From contig JBBPEB010000024.1 of assembly GCA_039096225.1 (NCBI GenBank), positions 310,001 to 374,000 on the forward strand: a DNA stretch of 64,000 nt, in the 5' to 3' direction. Under the pieces are notes generated by a model. That model had not been told where the DNA came from and did no database searches. It saw only the letters and a list, made by a program, of their open reading frames with translations. The translations under genes were made by a program, and so were the position numbers. Each line of letters begins with the position of its first letter. Position 1 is the stretch's first letter. This stretch comes from Blastocystis sp. Blastoise. Lineage: Eukaryota; Sar; Bigyra; Opalinata; Blastocystidae. Of this stretch, positions 23,029 through 36,829 are shown one piece after another.

Positions 23029-24849
23029 TTATTTAAAATCAAAACGTACATGGTTTTCTTGAATAAATGAAGAATCATTTAATAGCTGTTTATATATACT
23101 GATTCTCTCATCAAAAGTATTTCTAACTAAAGAATAAAACTATCATATAAATAACTATATACATACTAATCCCAAAACTAAGACTTTCTAATTTTGGTAA
23201 TTTTCCATTAGTAACAAAATTGATAAGTTTTGATAGGTATTCTTCATTATAATTATCTATAAAATTATATATATAGTATATAAAATATTTATAAAATACC
23301 TATTTTTAAAGTTCTTATATTTTGAGTTTTATTATCATTTATACAATCAAGTAACGTTTCCATATCGTAGTTATTCATGATTTTTTCTATATATACATAA
23401 TATACTTGTGATATATATATATATATATATTTCTATATACCTTTTGTATCAATAATTATATTTATACATTGATTATCATCATATTTACATCGATGAATTG
23501 AATATTCTGGATTATAAGTATAACCACCGTAATAATCATTTTTTGATTCTATAGAATTATATAATATTATTAAATATATGAATAAAATTATTTTATTTAT
23601 GACATACCACATAATCGGAAAATAGTTGAGGATAAAAAGTTATTATTATTTATATATTTAAAAAATGTTCTAATAAAAAAAAACCACCATTCAATATTTT
23701 CATAATCATCTATACATATATATGTTATTTAATAAAAATAACTATTAACTATGATAAGATTATATATAAATATATATAATTTTTAATAAAAATAATAATG
23801 ATTTATGTTAGTATATATACACAATTCTATATGTTTTAATTGATGGAAATTATCTGTAGTATATAGTTTGCAAAAATCATCATCTGGTTCATCATCATAA
23901 TCTAAATTATTATTCATAAAAATATTAACATGAAATATAAAATATATTATAAGTAAAACATTATATCATTTAATATATATACGTAGATATAATTCAATTG
24001 TATTATGAAAGTAACCTTTAAGAATTAGTTGATTTATAAAATTCATAAGACAATCTAATAATAATAATTTAAATGAATTAAATAAATTATTATTATAAAT
24101 AATAATTATATATATAAATAATTACATTCTATTGTAACCATAGAAGCCTTAGGAATTAATTTCTCCATTATATTTTCATAGTCAGTTAAATATTCAGAGG
24201 ATGAGTATTCTTCATTACATACTATATATATATATTCATATGCTTTTTAATAGAATATACAATTAATCGTTAATTCATATATAGTATTAAACTTATTGTT
24301 ATTAAATAAATTTGACATCCATTTTAAATATTGTATACTTATATCATCAACTATAGATATTAATAAAAAACATAATAATATATATAAAGAATATACATGA
24401 AATGGTTAATTCACTCAAATGTTCTAATACATTACTTTTTAAGAATCTTTCTAATGAATTTCTTAAGTCATTATTATTATTATCATCATTATCATCTATA
24501 AATGAATATATTAGTATTATATATATAAGCAACACATTTATAAAACATAAATAGATACCTTCAAATCTTATTTCTAAGCAATCAATATTTTGCTTATTAT
24601 TTTCAATATAATCGAATATTTTGATATTTTCAAAACGAGTAGAATTAACTTTATATAATAGTATTTACATAATATATAATATATAAAAGAATTCAATAAA
24701 ATAATAAAGAAATAGTTCGTACTAGAAAGACAAAGAAACGTAATAAGATTTTTCTCTAATAATTCATTTAAATGTGGAAAATAATAAACAAAATAATCTA
24801 TAAAAAAAGTAAATAAATAAAATTAATTATATTAATAGTACTTTGATCC

Positions 24850-24888
<39 letters not shown>

Positions 24889-25168
24889 CATGCATATGTA
24901 TCAATAATATCAATATGAATTGAATGTGTATAAACTAGATTATCTAAAAGAATAGCTACTTCTTCTTTGGGAATACTATCAATTCCATGTATACGAATAG
25001 TATCAATTATAGATATTAAATTCACTGGAAATAAAGAATCAAAATTGTCAGCTTCTAAATTAAGAATAACATTTCATTATTAATATATAAAAATACTTAT
25101 TGTACAATTGTAATTGATAATGTGTAATTTAGGGAAACATTGTTTATTTATTTTAGATAATTGGAAAG

Positions 25169-25227
<59 letters not shown>

Positions 25228-26887
25228 TATAAAAATCATCATATATAAGTTCAGTAACATTTGGAAATATATGAGTTGTCATTATTTTATTAAACAAATC
25301 ATTATCTATATCGCGCATTATTGCTTCGACTATATAGATAATAATATTAATAATAATAATATCTTAAAATAATACAACTGAAAACATCAAATACAGTTGA
25401 AGAATCGAGAATTCCTTCTTCAAATAATTTCATAAATATTACAGAAGTATATTTTGTTGAATTATCTAAAAAATATTTTTCTTTAATTTATTTAATATAT
25501 TAATTTACATGTTCTTAAATGATTTTTGAAATAGATAAATAGGAAGGAAGAAGTAATAATTGAGATATACCATGCTCAGTAGATACTTGATCAATACTAT
25601 TTATTATATATATAGTATATAATAATATAATAAAATAATATAATTATTTACATGAATGTTTTATCATTTGTTTGATCTATAAATATAATAATAAAATATA
25701 TAATTCTATAATATATATACCATGATATTCAATTTTAACTTGATCATTAAATATATATTCATCTTCTGTTTCACTTATTTCGACATTTGAATAATCACTT
25801 GTATATATAGCTTCTTTCACAATATCTTTATATAATTTAGGTAATTCATTCTTTTGTCTTTTGTCATTATAGGAATCAATTATATCATGAGAATAATATA
25901 TTTTATTAAGATCTAAAGAAGAAATCTTAGTATATTCATTCATCTCGGATTCAGTATAATATTCATATTTTTTACGTTTAGATATTCTAGATTCATCTTT
26001 ATATAATAAACGAATATATTCCATTATATATTCATCACTATTTGGATTTAATAATAGTTCAGTCTTCTTATAATGCGTATTCGCTTTATATATATAATAA
26101 TAAAATATTGATAATATAGATATTATTACCATATATATCTATAATTTCTAATGATGGAAATATATCTTTAATACATGATGGACATATATATTCAATTGGA
26201 ATATTTGATGAATAATCATCTATATTAAGTGTTATTTATTATATATTAAATATATATATACATTCTATTTCAACTGTAGTAATATTCATCATTTTAATAA
26301 GAAGAGAATAATAAAATAATTCTTCTTTTTGTTGAGGAGTTATTAATCCTATATATATATATATATATATATAATATAATATAATATAATATATATATAT
26401 ACCTTGAATACATATTTTTTTCTTTTCTAAATTGTACAATTCCATAGGCATATGTAATTTTTTGTCTTCACAATAATATCCAGGTACATCATAATTATTG
26501 TCTTTTAAATAGTTGTAGAATAATTCTTTTAAATGAAATAATAAATCACTTTGAATTTCATTATTAATTGTAACTGAATATTCATAAAGTATTTTATATA
26601 TATCATAACTATCTCGTAGATTTAGTGACTCAATATCTACGTTATCTTCCATTAAAAATGAAATCACTTTATTCATGCTCAATGAAGGTATATCTATATA
26701 ATAACTACCATCATCATATTTCTCAGAGTGCTGAATAATATCATAAAACGATAATTGACGATATTTCTCAATAAATTTTCTAGGAATCCATAATTGCGTC
26801 TCATCTTGAAACGTAAATAAATCTAAATAAATAGCATATTGTTAATCATATTCAAATACATTTATCTTCAAATAATTCTTCTGACAT
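23029..26887 (-). CDS. BTB (T1-type) plus leucine-rich-repeat protein, copy 1
   Basis: BTB proteins commonly recruit CUL3 ubiquitin ligases, and LRRs bind substrates; that role is inferred. Exon 1 (26861-26887, starts MSEELFEDK) joins exon 2 (about 26403-26822), which carries the BTB fold: FTFQDETQLWIPRKFIEKY, then DDGSYYIDIPSLSMNKVISF and LNLRDSYDIYKILYEYS. About 20 short exons of 60-150 nt follow, separated by GTATAT...TAG introns. They encode LRR-like strings such as DIFPSLE and, near the end, SKLINFVTNGKLPKLESLSF. A mid-protein block has LLNPNSDEYIMEYIRLLYKD. The last exon ends NHVRFDFK and stops at 23029-23031. Copy 2 at 31176-43380 is collinear throughout, which supports the model. Some internal exon ends are approximate. 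Confidence 0.75.
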
Positions 26888-28421
26888 GACTTTTTAATCT
26901 ATATAAACACAGTGATCACAAAAAAAAACTCAAAAAAAGACTATATTTTAAACTACACTATATATAGATTCATGAAACATACTGTAATAAAATGAGTTTA
27001 TGAGAATATTTAAATTATTTGTGAAACAACACAACAAAATAAATATGAAATAAGATTTTTTGTAATTTAAAAAAAAAAAATTTTAATTTTTCTAGTATTT
27101 CTTGATAACTATGAAAAATGATAAAACTACGATTAAATAATAAAATGTGGTTTATAATGGTAAATTTCTACAATTATTTTTAAAGAAAGAAAAACACAAA
27201 ATAATCGTGATTTATTTCATTTTTTTTATTTTTTTATTTTCTAAGTGTTAGTCGTTTATATTAATAATATCTGCATCAATTGATTTCATAAGATTATGCT
27301 TCTTATCTACTATTCATTTGAAAAATATTGTAGTATTTAATAACAGAATTATTGTCGATGAGTCACTACTTATTGACTTATAGTATTTTTATTATACTAT
27401 TAAAATTATGGGAGACATTTTAAATATATTATTACAATACATTTATGAACTATTGCTGATCTTTTGAACAATGAGTTGAAAATATGGTAAACTAAATATT
27501 ATTGATATGCTATTATCTTTAAGATATCTAATCACAATGAATATCATGGCTTATTATTTAATAATTAATAAAAAATGACACTATTTTCTTTGTAAAAGAA
27601 AGAAGTATTTGTAATTGTTTTATTTATTGCTTATCTTTTCTTTATTATGAAATAGGACTGCTATTGAATAGTTTAATGTCAACAGAAATCAATGAAAATA
27701 AGTAGAATTGCTGGATATATAATAACTAACTAGATACTTTTTTTTTGAACAATTATAATAACAGCAACTTACTGTATTGTTTAACAAATATGAAAAAAAA
27801 TAGAATGTTTAATAAATAACAAATATTTTGATAATAATAATTTTTAATCTATATTATTTTAAATAATTATATTTTTCATTTCTATTTTATAACATATGAG
27901 AAAGAACTGAATAAAAAATATAGAAAATGGAAATACATAATTTTTATAGAGAGTATGTATATTATTTAAGTTACTAATTTAAATAATAACAACAACTTTG
28001 ATATATTATTATTTCAAACATCAATATGAATTATTAATATATATTTTGGTTAGTCTTATAAAAACTTCTTCATTGTTTGTCTTAATAATAATAGTACATA
28101 TTTTAAAGTATATATATATATTAATCTAATAATTTTTTCGTTTTATTTTTATGTTTCTTGAACAATTCTTTTAATAAGCCATGGCCATTAATACTTAATC
28201 TATAAAACAAATGAATAAAACAAAGTTGTACAGAGTAGTAAACAAGAAACGTATCCATAAATTATAAACATAATAAATTATTTAAAAAATATTAAAAATA
28301 TAAAATAGTATATAAAATGTCTTTTTATCATGATTAATGATTTATAGAAATATTAAGAAAAGGGAGTATAATATAAATTATACATGTATAAAAAATTTGA
28401 ATATATATATGAAATACTATT
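26888..28421. other. Intergenic region, 1.5 kb, nothing recognised
   Basis: AT-rich sequence upstream of BTB-LRR copy 1 and downstream of the BTB-TLDc gene. No coding-like ORF, RNA gene or repeat was seen. Confidence 0.4.
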
Positions 28422-29952
28422 TTATATTCTTCCCCAGACTTCATAATCTTCTACTGTAAAATTGTTATAAGAATTAGCATCATTTGTATTTACAAATAAT
28501 TTTGATTTTGGAGGAGTATACACTCCAGAATAATAATACGCAGAACAACGAGAACTAGTATTACTATGACATTCATCAGATATATAGATATCATAATAAC
28601 CAAATGTTGGACCAGAAGAAGAAGAACAAAGTATAGCGTAACGTTTATCATTATTTACATAATCATATTTAGTAGGAGGAATACCATGTTCATTACTTAA
28701 TGTAAATAGAAATTCTTTTGAATAAGATTTACAATCTATATAATCATATTGAGTTACTATATAAATGAATAAATATATTACCTGAACCAGCCCAACTTTG
28801 ATCTGTATAGCCTCCAAATATATTAATATGATTATTATAACCGATATGTTTGATTATAGTTACTGTTTCTCCTTTATAATCACAATATCTATGAAATTCA
28901 CTTGCTTTATATTCATGTTCACTTGCTCTAAATAATAATTTCCATTTCTTTTCTTTACCAAGCCAATTCATTAAGGGTATTTCCATGGATTTATTAGTAA
29001 GTATTCGTGTATAGGGGAAATATGAATAAGGGATCATGCATTCATACACTATTTCTCTTCCTGTATCACCAAATAAACAATACATTTCATTCTCTAATAA
29101 ATCTCTATTTATATTCTTAGTTTCTTCTTCAGAAATATAAATACAATTATATTGAATATATTCATATATATGATCAATATATTCAAGATACATCTTCATA
29201 AACATTTCATTATTCTTTTCGTCATAATCTACATATCCATAACAATTTCTTTTAATAACATTATTTAATAATCCATTTTTCTTTAAGTATTTTTTTAATC
29301 TATCATCTTTCTTATGGTTTATATATAGAATAACATCATCATCTTCTTTATATTGTTTCATATTATGACCTATTCTATATATAGTCTTCACTAATTCTTC
29401 AGGAATAGGTAATTCACAATATTCAAACATTTTTAATAAATCAATTTGATTTTTCATCATTAAGTTTTCAATATTCACTTTCTTATTCATTAAAGAATCA
29501 ATTAATAAAGGAAAAAGTGTTTCATCACCACGATAATCTAAATAAATACTTCCATCATTAGCTCTTTGATTTTCTTGAGAATATTCATACAGAAGACTAC
29601 CCACTAAACTATTTGTTATTCTTTTAGGAAGACAATAAACTGGACCATTACTTGTAAACCGAATATAATCAATTCCATTATCATCATCATTCATAGTAGC
29701 AACATTTTCATTCAGAAAAGAAGATTCTTGGATAATTATACTTGGATCATCACCATTCTTATCATCCATTCCTTCACAATTTCTTACAGATTGTTTTACC
29801 AATTCATTTATAGATTCACCTGAATGAATACAGAAACTTATTGACTTACTTAAAATACCAATCAAATCACCAATCAGTCTTTCAAAATGAATTACATCCT
29901 TCTGAATATCACCCATCTTATTCGCATCAAATTCTAGCTTCTCTTTCACCAT
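28422..29952 (-). CDS. BTB plus TLDc domain protein, 501 aa
   Basis: Two exons, 28782-29952 and 28422-28756, joined by a GTAATA...ATAG intron (phase 1); 1506 nt. Residues 1-60 are helical and begin MVKEKLEFDANKMGDIQ. Residues about 93-185 form a T1-like BTB domain (DYIRFTSNGPVYCLPKRITN ... DGSIYLDYRGDETLFPLLID). Residues about 335-501 are a TLDc domain: WKLLFRASEHEYKASEFHRY, GETVTIIKHIGYNNHINIFG, GYTDQSWAGSG, then FLFTLSNEHGIPPTKY and the terminal NFTVEDYEVWGRI. TLDc proteins act in oxidative-stress resistance or as V-ATPase regulators in other eukaryotes; BTB-TLDc proteins are expanded in several protists and fungi. The specific function here is unknown. It sits between two BTB-LRR genes on the same strand. 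Confidence 0.92.
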
Positions 29953-31175
29953 TCTAAATAATAAAAAAGGAGTAAAAGAACAATGAAAATTCTTTTTAAA
30001 ACTCTTTTTCTATCTTATATAGAGAAATGTGGTTCTCTAATTCAAAATTCTAGTTAAAAAACTCAATTGCGAAATATATTCTTTTATAGAGATAAATTTA
30101 ATTATAATCGTAAATATTTATGAAAAACTAGGTTTTCATCAATTCACGATTATTTTTGTTTTATTACTTTTATTTGATAATTAATCGTGATCTAAATCCA
30201 TTTTTTCATTTATTTTTTTTATTCCCTTATTATTCATTTAATTTGCATTTTGAATGATAATTATTTCATTAAGCCATCTCTTAACTATCTAATCTATAAG
30301 AATATTGTTAAAATAGACTAAAATAATCAACTGATTGTCATTCTTTGTTCAATTAGCTATTGTAAAAAATCTATTCTCTGTAAATTATTAATTAAGATAT
30401 TCTTTATGTTATTAGTTAATATTTATTACTTCGAAATATCTTCATTTATTCACGTTTTGGTTTGTAATCTTCTTCATATGATTTATTTGAATATCAATCA
30501 CTGTTTATCATTATTCCGATAATTATAATTCACATGAATCACTGATATAAATTATGATTATGGAATTTCTTTTGATAATCATTCAAATTATTTCCTAAAT
30601 TTGGTATCTTTATATATTTTTTATATTCATACTATTATTCTCTATTCATTCAATATTAATTTATTTCATTCAATTTCAATATCCTTCTAGTTATTCCAAA
30701 ACTCATTATCTTCTTCTTGTTATATCTTCTAAGAATTCTTCCCACAAAATATTTTTTACTCCTTATAATCACTAAGAAAATTAGTCAATAAACTCCATTC
30801 AAATAGCTATTTCATATAGTATATTTATAAAATTTGTTTTTAAAAATCATCTAATTATCAATATTATATCTTTATATTTAACTTTTATAAAACATTTATA
30901 GCTACAAATCCTTTATGATATTATTATAATAAAAATAAATCTTTAGAAACACTTATTATCCAAATTTAATACACAATAAAATATATAACAATGAATGCAT
31001 AATAACCAACACGTTGTATTAAAAAATTTATATGCTTAAAACATTAATCTAAATATAAATCGTTTATTTCATTATTTTCAAAATTAAACACTAATTTATA
31101 AATAACCCATAGAAACCTAGATACATACAAAAAAAATATATATAGCAACACAACAATAGATAAAAACATCAGCTT
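29953..31175. other. Intergenic region, 1.2 kb, nothing recognised
   Basis: AT-rich spacer upstream of the BTB-TLDc start codon and downstream of BTB-LRR copy 2. No ORF with coding character. Confidence 0.4.
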
Positions 31176-34100
31176 TTAATATATTGTATTGAGATCATAC
31201 TTAACATGATTCTCATTAATAAATATAGAATCATTCAATTGTTGTTTATATACACAAAACCTGTTATTTGAAATAATTTCACCTATGCAAAGCATAATCC
31301 ACATAAAAAAACGATATATATACAGATATATATTATAAATTCTTTTAATTTAGGAATCTTTCCATTATTTATAAAATTGATAATTTTTGATAATTGTTCC
31401 TCATTATAAACACCTATAAAATAGAATAATATAAATAATTAATATATATATATACATATTTCTAAACTTCTTAAATACTGAGTTTTATTTTCATTTATAC
31501 AATCAAATAATGCTTCTATTTCATATTCAGTTATTACTTTATCTATATACAAATATATACTACATTAGTTACACATATATACCATTTGTACATTTAATTG
31601 TATCCATAAATGAATGAGTATCCTGTTTATATCGAAAAATAGAAGTATTAGGATCATAAATATAATCATTAGAAGAAGAAATAAAATCTATAGAAATAGA
31701 ATAATAATAAATATGCTAAAATCTGCTTTATATATATATACCACTTAATTGAATAGTAGTAGATGATAGAAAGTTTTTATTATGTATATAATTACATAAT
31801 TTCAAAATAAAATCAGTCCATAATTTTTTAATCCGATATTTATCTATATGAATATAAAACATATAAAAAAATATGATTATTGTAAAATAATACTAATGTT
31901 ACATAAATAACTAAGATTAATGATATAATAGGTATTATTACTATTAATATATACTAAGTTTGATAGATTTTAATTGATGAAAATTGTTTTTAGTATATAA
32001 TTCACAAAAGTTATCATCAGGTATATCATTGATTACTAGAAAAATATTCGTATGAAATAGAATGATAAATATTTAATATATAATAATCAAAACATAATAT
32101 CTACATGGATATATTTACGTAGAGTTAACTGATTTGTATTATGGAAACAACCTTTGAGAATTAGTTTATTTATAACAGTCATAGAGCAATCTAAGCAAAT
32201 TTATGATTTAAAAACTTATTTATAATAATTTATAATAATAATAATATATATATAAATACTGTCTATTCTAACGATAGAAGCCTTAGGAATTAGTTTCTCC
32301 ATTATATTTTCATATATAGTTAAATATTCAGAGGATAAGTCTTTCTTAATATTTGGTACTATATATATATATGTTTTATAATATAATATACAATCAAAAA
32401 ATAATTCATGCATAGTATTAATTTTGTTTTCATTAAAAAGACTAGATATCCATGTTAAATATTCTATACTTAGATTATCACAAACTATAAAAATATATAA
32501 AACATAATAAGAATATATTTAATAAAGAATATACATTTAATAGTGAAACTATTTAAATGTTCTAATAAACTGTTTTTTAAGAATCTTGTTAAAGAATTAT
32601 TCACATCAATTTCACTTATAATATCATCCTGTTGTTTATTATCTAGTATAGAATAAAATATATTATTTTAATTATGTATTTAATAAATATAAGTGAATAC
32701 TTTGGAATGTAATATCTAAACATTCAATATTGTGTTTATAGCATATAATGTAATCTAATTTTTTGATATTAACAGAATCAGAAGAATTAACTTTATATAA
32801 TAAATATAAAATAATATATTTAAATATATATATACTACAAAGTTTATGAATAGAAATAAGATCTTTTTCTAATAATTCTTTCAAATGTGGAATATAATAA
32901 ATCATACTATCTATATATAGAAAATAAAAAACTATTGTTAATTCTATAAAACAATTAATAGTCATAAATAATATAAATACCAATTCCATCAATATGAATT
33001 AAATATTTATAAGCTAAATCATCTAAAAGAAAAGCTAAAGTTTCATTTTGAGTGGAATCTATTTTATGTATTTGAATTGAGTCAATCATAGATACTATAT
33101 TCATAGGAAATAACGACTTGAAATTATTCATATCTATAGAAAAAATAATACTATGTACATAAATTATTTATTTACTAATTGTTACCCAATAATTTATAAA
33201 ATGTAATTTTGGAAAGCATTCTTTCTTTATTGATGATAATGAAAATAATTCTATATTTATTATATACTTATATATATATATACCATTATCATATATTAGT
33301 TTATTAACATTTGGAAATACATGAGTTGTTATTATTTTCATATATAGATTCGTGTTATCTTTATTAGTCAATTTTTCAACTAGATTGAACAATACTATTG
33401 AGACAAATAATAAATAAAATACTTCTATAGCCATTTAATGTAGTTAAAGAATCCAGAATACCCTCTTTCAATGCTTTTATAATAATTATAGATTCATATC
33501 TTGTGTAATCATCTATAATAAATTAGTTCATCTATATATATATATAATTATTTACATAAGTTTTTCTCATTTTGGGATATAGAATAATAGGAGAGAAGAT
33601 GTAATAACTGAGATATACCACATGTAGAAAATACTTGATAAATTCTATATGATATTTATTAAATAGATTAGTAATATAAAAAAGATATTAGTTAAACAAT
33701 ATAATTATATACATGAATGTTTTATCATTTGTTTTTTCTATATATATATATAATATAATGATAACATTATAAATGAATTTATTGTATACACATACCGTCA
33801 TATAGAATACCAATTATATTCTTATAACTATTTTCATCATCTGTTTCATTAATGTTCACATTCAAGTAATCATTTGTATATATAGCTTCATTAACTACAT
33901 ATTTATATAACTTTGGTAACTTATTAATTTCTCTCCTTTTATTATAAGTATCAATCAAATCAAAGGGATAATATATAGTATCAATATCAAAAGAAAAATA
34001 ATGATTAAATTCATTCATTTCTAATTCGTTATAATAATCATAATCCTTATAATTCTTTATTTTATATCCACATTTATTAAATAATCGGATATATTCCATT

Positions 34101-34795
34101 ATATAGTCATCACTATTTGGGTTTAATAATTGTTCTGTTTTCTCATAATTTGTAATCACTATATATTAATAATAATAATATATATATTTACCAATAATTT
34201 TTAATTCTTCTAATGAAGGGAATATATCTTTAATTTTGGAAGGATATATATATTCTAATGGAATATTTGAGGCATATAAATCTATATTATTATCATTTAT
34301 AGTATATTCTATATATATACATGTAATTTCAACTTTAGTAATATTTATCATTTTAATAAGAAACGAATAATATAGCAACTCTTCTTCTCTTTTAGGTGTA
34401 AATAATCCTTTATATATATTCAATGTATTACTTATAAATATCAATATAAAAATACCATCTATTCTCATCCTTTTCTTATTTGAATCAAATAACTTCATAG
34501 GCATATATAACAAACTTTCTTTACCATAAAATTGATATATATCATAATTATTTTCTTTCAAATATTCTATAAATAACTCTTTAATATGAAAAAATAAATC
34601 ACTTTTCATTTCACTATTAGTTGAAAATGAATATTCAAGAAGTGTTCTATATATATCATAGCTATCTCGTAGATTTAAAGAAGAAATATCTTGGTTTTTG
34701 TCCATAAAAAATGAAATCACTTTTTCTGTATGAAATGGAAGCATATCTATATAATAACTACCATCTTCATATTTCTCAGAGTGTCCAATAATATC

Positions 34796-34803
34796 ATAAA
34801 AGG
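34796..34803. repeat. 8-bp target-site duplication, left copy (ATAAAAGG)
   Basis: ATAAAAGG immediately precedes the element's first bases CAGCGACTTCC. An identical 8-mer follows the other end at 43226-43233. Confidence 0.85.
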
Positions 34804-34850
34804 CAGCGACTTCCAAAAGGCCCTTTTTTTTTGCGGCGTCGCAATTGTCA
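34804..34850 (+). repeat. Left terminal inverted repeat of the hAT-like element
   Basis: Imperfect inverted repeat of 43179-43225. It begins CAGCGACTTCC and shares TTGCGGCG at the same distance from the end. Confidence 0.7.
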
Positions 34851-35720
34851 GCAAAATTTGTGACACAAAAATGAAAAATGATAAATAACTTTTTTGTTTT
34901 TAATTTTAAAAATATAAAAAAAATATTTTCAAACTCAGCTCATCAAGACACGTCGATTTACACACTTTTCATGAAAAAAGGACCGGGTGACATAAAAAAG
35001 ATAATTCATTCATTGACTATTATATTATGACGTGACAGTTTTTGACTAAAAACGTATTATTTTGATATATAATGTATGACTATTTGAAAATAAGTCAAAT
35101 AAAATATTTTTTGTGACACATGTTGTGACAGATACATGACTGAAAAGTATATAAGTCATCAAATAACAACAAGTATGATTCCTATGTTTGACTATTCGTG
35201 TTAAGTTGGGTGACAAATAAAAATATTTTGTGACAATAGTCAATTGTTTATATACTTTTTTTAAGCTATTTCAAATAGTATTATTTATGTGTTATAATGA
35301 ATAATATTGTCAATAAACTCTAAAATAATATTATAAAAAATAATAATGTAATTAAAAAGTTTTTGTTTTTGTTAAATATCACGAAGTAGTCTTGTAGGGA
35401 CTCTACAGATACACCCTGACTAGTAATAAAAAAAAATAAACGAAAAGCATATTAAAATAATTATTTTCAAAAACCAAACAAAAAACAACAGTATGAACAA
35501 AAGTCAGATTTTAAAAAACAATACTTCAGACAAAATGTTTTTTAATAGCCTTTAAAAATGGTTTTAAAATGTATTTTACATGTAGAATAAGTCACACAAC
35601 ACATTTATAATATTTATATTGTAAAATATATTATTTTTATGTTTAAAAAGGGAAAAATAAAAAAAGGTTAGTAGTCACTGGTTTTATAATTATTATATGA
35701 CTTGATGATAAATATTATAT

Positions 35721-35794
35721 AAGGGGTATTTGGTCGAATGGTTTATGCGCATAAAATTTTTACATGGTCGACGGATCGATCCTTATAGGGGACA
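35721..35794 (+). repeat. tRNA-like (SINE-like) sequence A
   Basis: TGGTCGAATGG fits a pol III A box and GGATCGATCC resembles a B box about 40 bp later. It is followed by GGGGACATTTT and a T run. No full cloverleaf can be drawn. It ends like sequence B at 36081, so the two may be a small family. Confidence 0.35.
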
Positions 35795-36080
35795 TTTTCT
35801 TTTAAATTTTTTTGACAACTATTTATAATGATTCAATCAACTCTGCGTCATTTTTAGTATTTAAAAAACGTTTACATCACTGAGGTGTTCTTTTTGAGTT
35901 CATTATCACCACATCAATAGACAATTTATTTTCAAAAATTAATAATTTCTATTTAATAGTTATTCTAAGCATGTCTATACTGACATAAATGTTATGAAAG
36001 ATAATGAATATAAAAATTTGAAGATTTAGCTATATTTAAATTTATTATATATATTATATAAAAACAAAAAATTGAGAGAA

Positions 36081-36150
36081 TTGTTGGTATAGTTGGTCAG
36101 CGCTATAGTTATAATGGTTATTGTCGCTGGTTCAAATCTTATCTGGGGCA
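36081..36150 (+). pseudogene. Decayed tRNA, anticodon loop like tRNA-Ile(UAU)
   Basis: AGTTGGTCAGCGC matches the D arm and A box, TTATAA matches the loop of tRNA-Ile(UAU) (T33 followed by TAT), GGTTCAAATC matches the B box, and CTGGGGCA looks like a 3' acceptor strand followed by T runs. The 5' acceptor strand and T stem no longer pair, so this is a tRNA-derived pseudogene or SINE head rather than a working tRNA. Confidence 0.5.
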
Positions 36151-36829
36151 TTTTTATTTTTTTACATGTATTGTTTTATTTTTGAATTATAATAGTCAAT
36201 ATATTATTACTATTATAAGAATCTATATAAAATTCTTTGTTTTCAGAGGTTAATAAAATTATAAAATTACTCTTTTTCTTTACAAAAAGTCTATTTGATT
36301 ATCAATTAATTTATAAATATATTATATAGTTTTTAGCATGAATTATTTAATTACAACATATATATTTAGATGTTACAGAGATAAAACCGTGCTATTTTAA
36401 CACACTATGATTTCAATTAAATATATTTGTCAGTTATATTAATAAAATAGCATTCTGCTTAAGATATAAATCTTATACAGAATAAAAATATATAATCAGT
36501 ATAGTTATTTATTAAGATGAGATTCACAATTTATAAACATTTCTTGTGTAACATGTCTTATTTAAATCAATTATAGATTATTATACATATATAAATAAAA
36601 TAGATAATATCTGAAACGTTTTACAACCTATCATTAACATAATAAAGATTATATTTTTATAAAAAACTAATGTTGAATTATTTATATTTTATTATTCTCT
36701 ACTAGAAAAGATATCTGTAAATCAACTAATTCTAAATATCTACCAAACAAGAAGAATATTATAATTAAATATGACATAGTACAATTTTAATAATATAATA
36801 GATAATATGTAAAAAATTAATCATTATAA

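Noticed and set aside
35721-35794. Functional tRNA gene
   Set aside because: A-box-like and B-box-like motifs are present but no acceptor stem or T stem pairs properly; kept only as a tRNA-like repeat.
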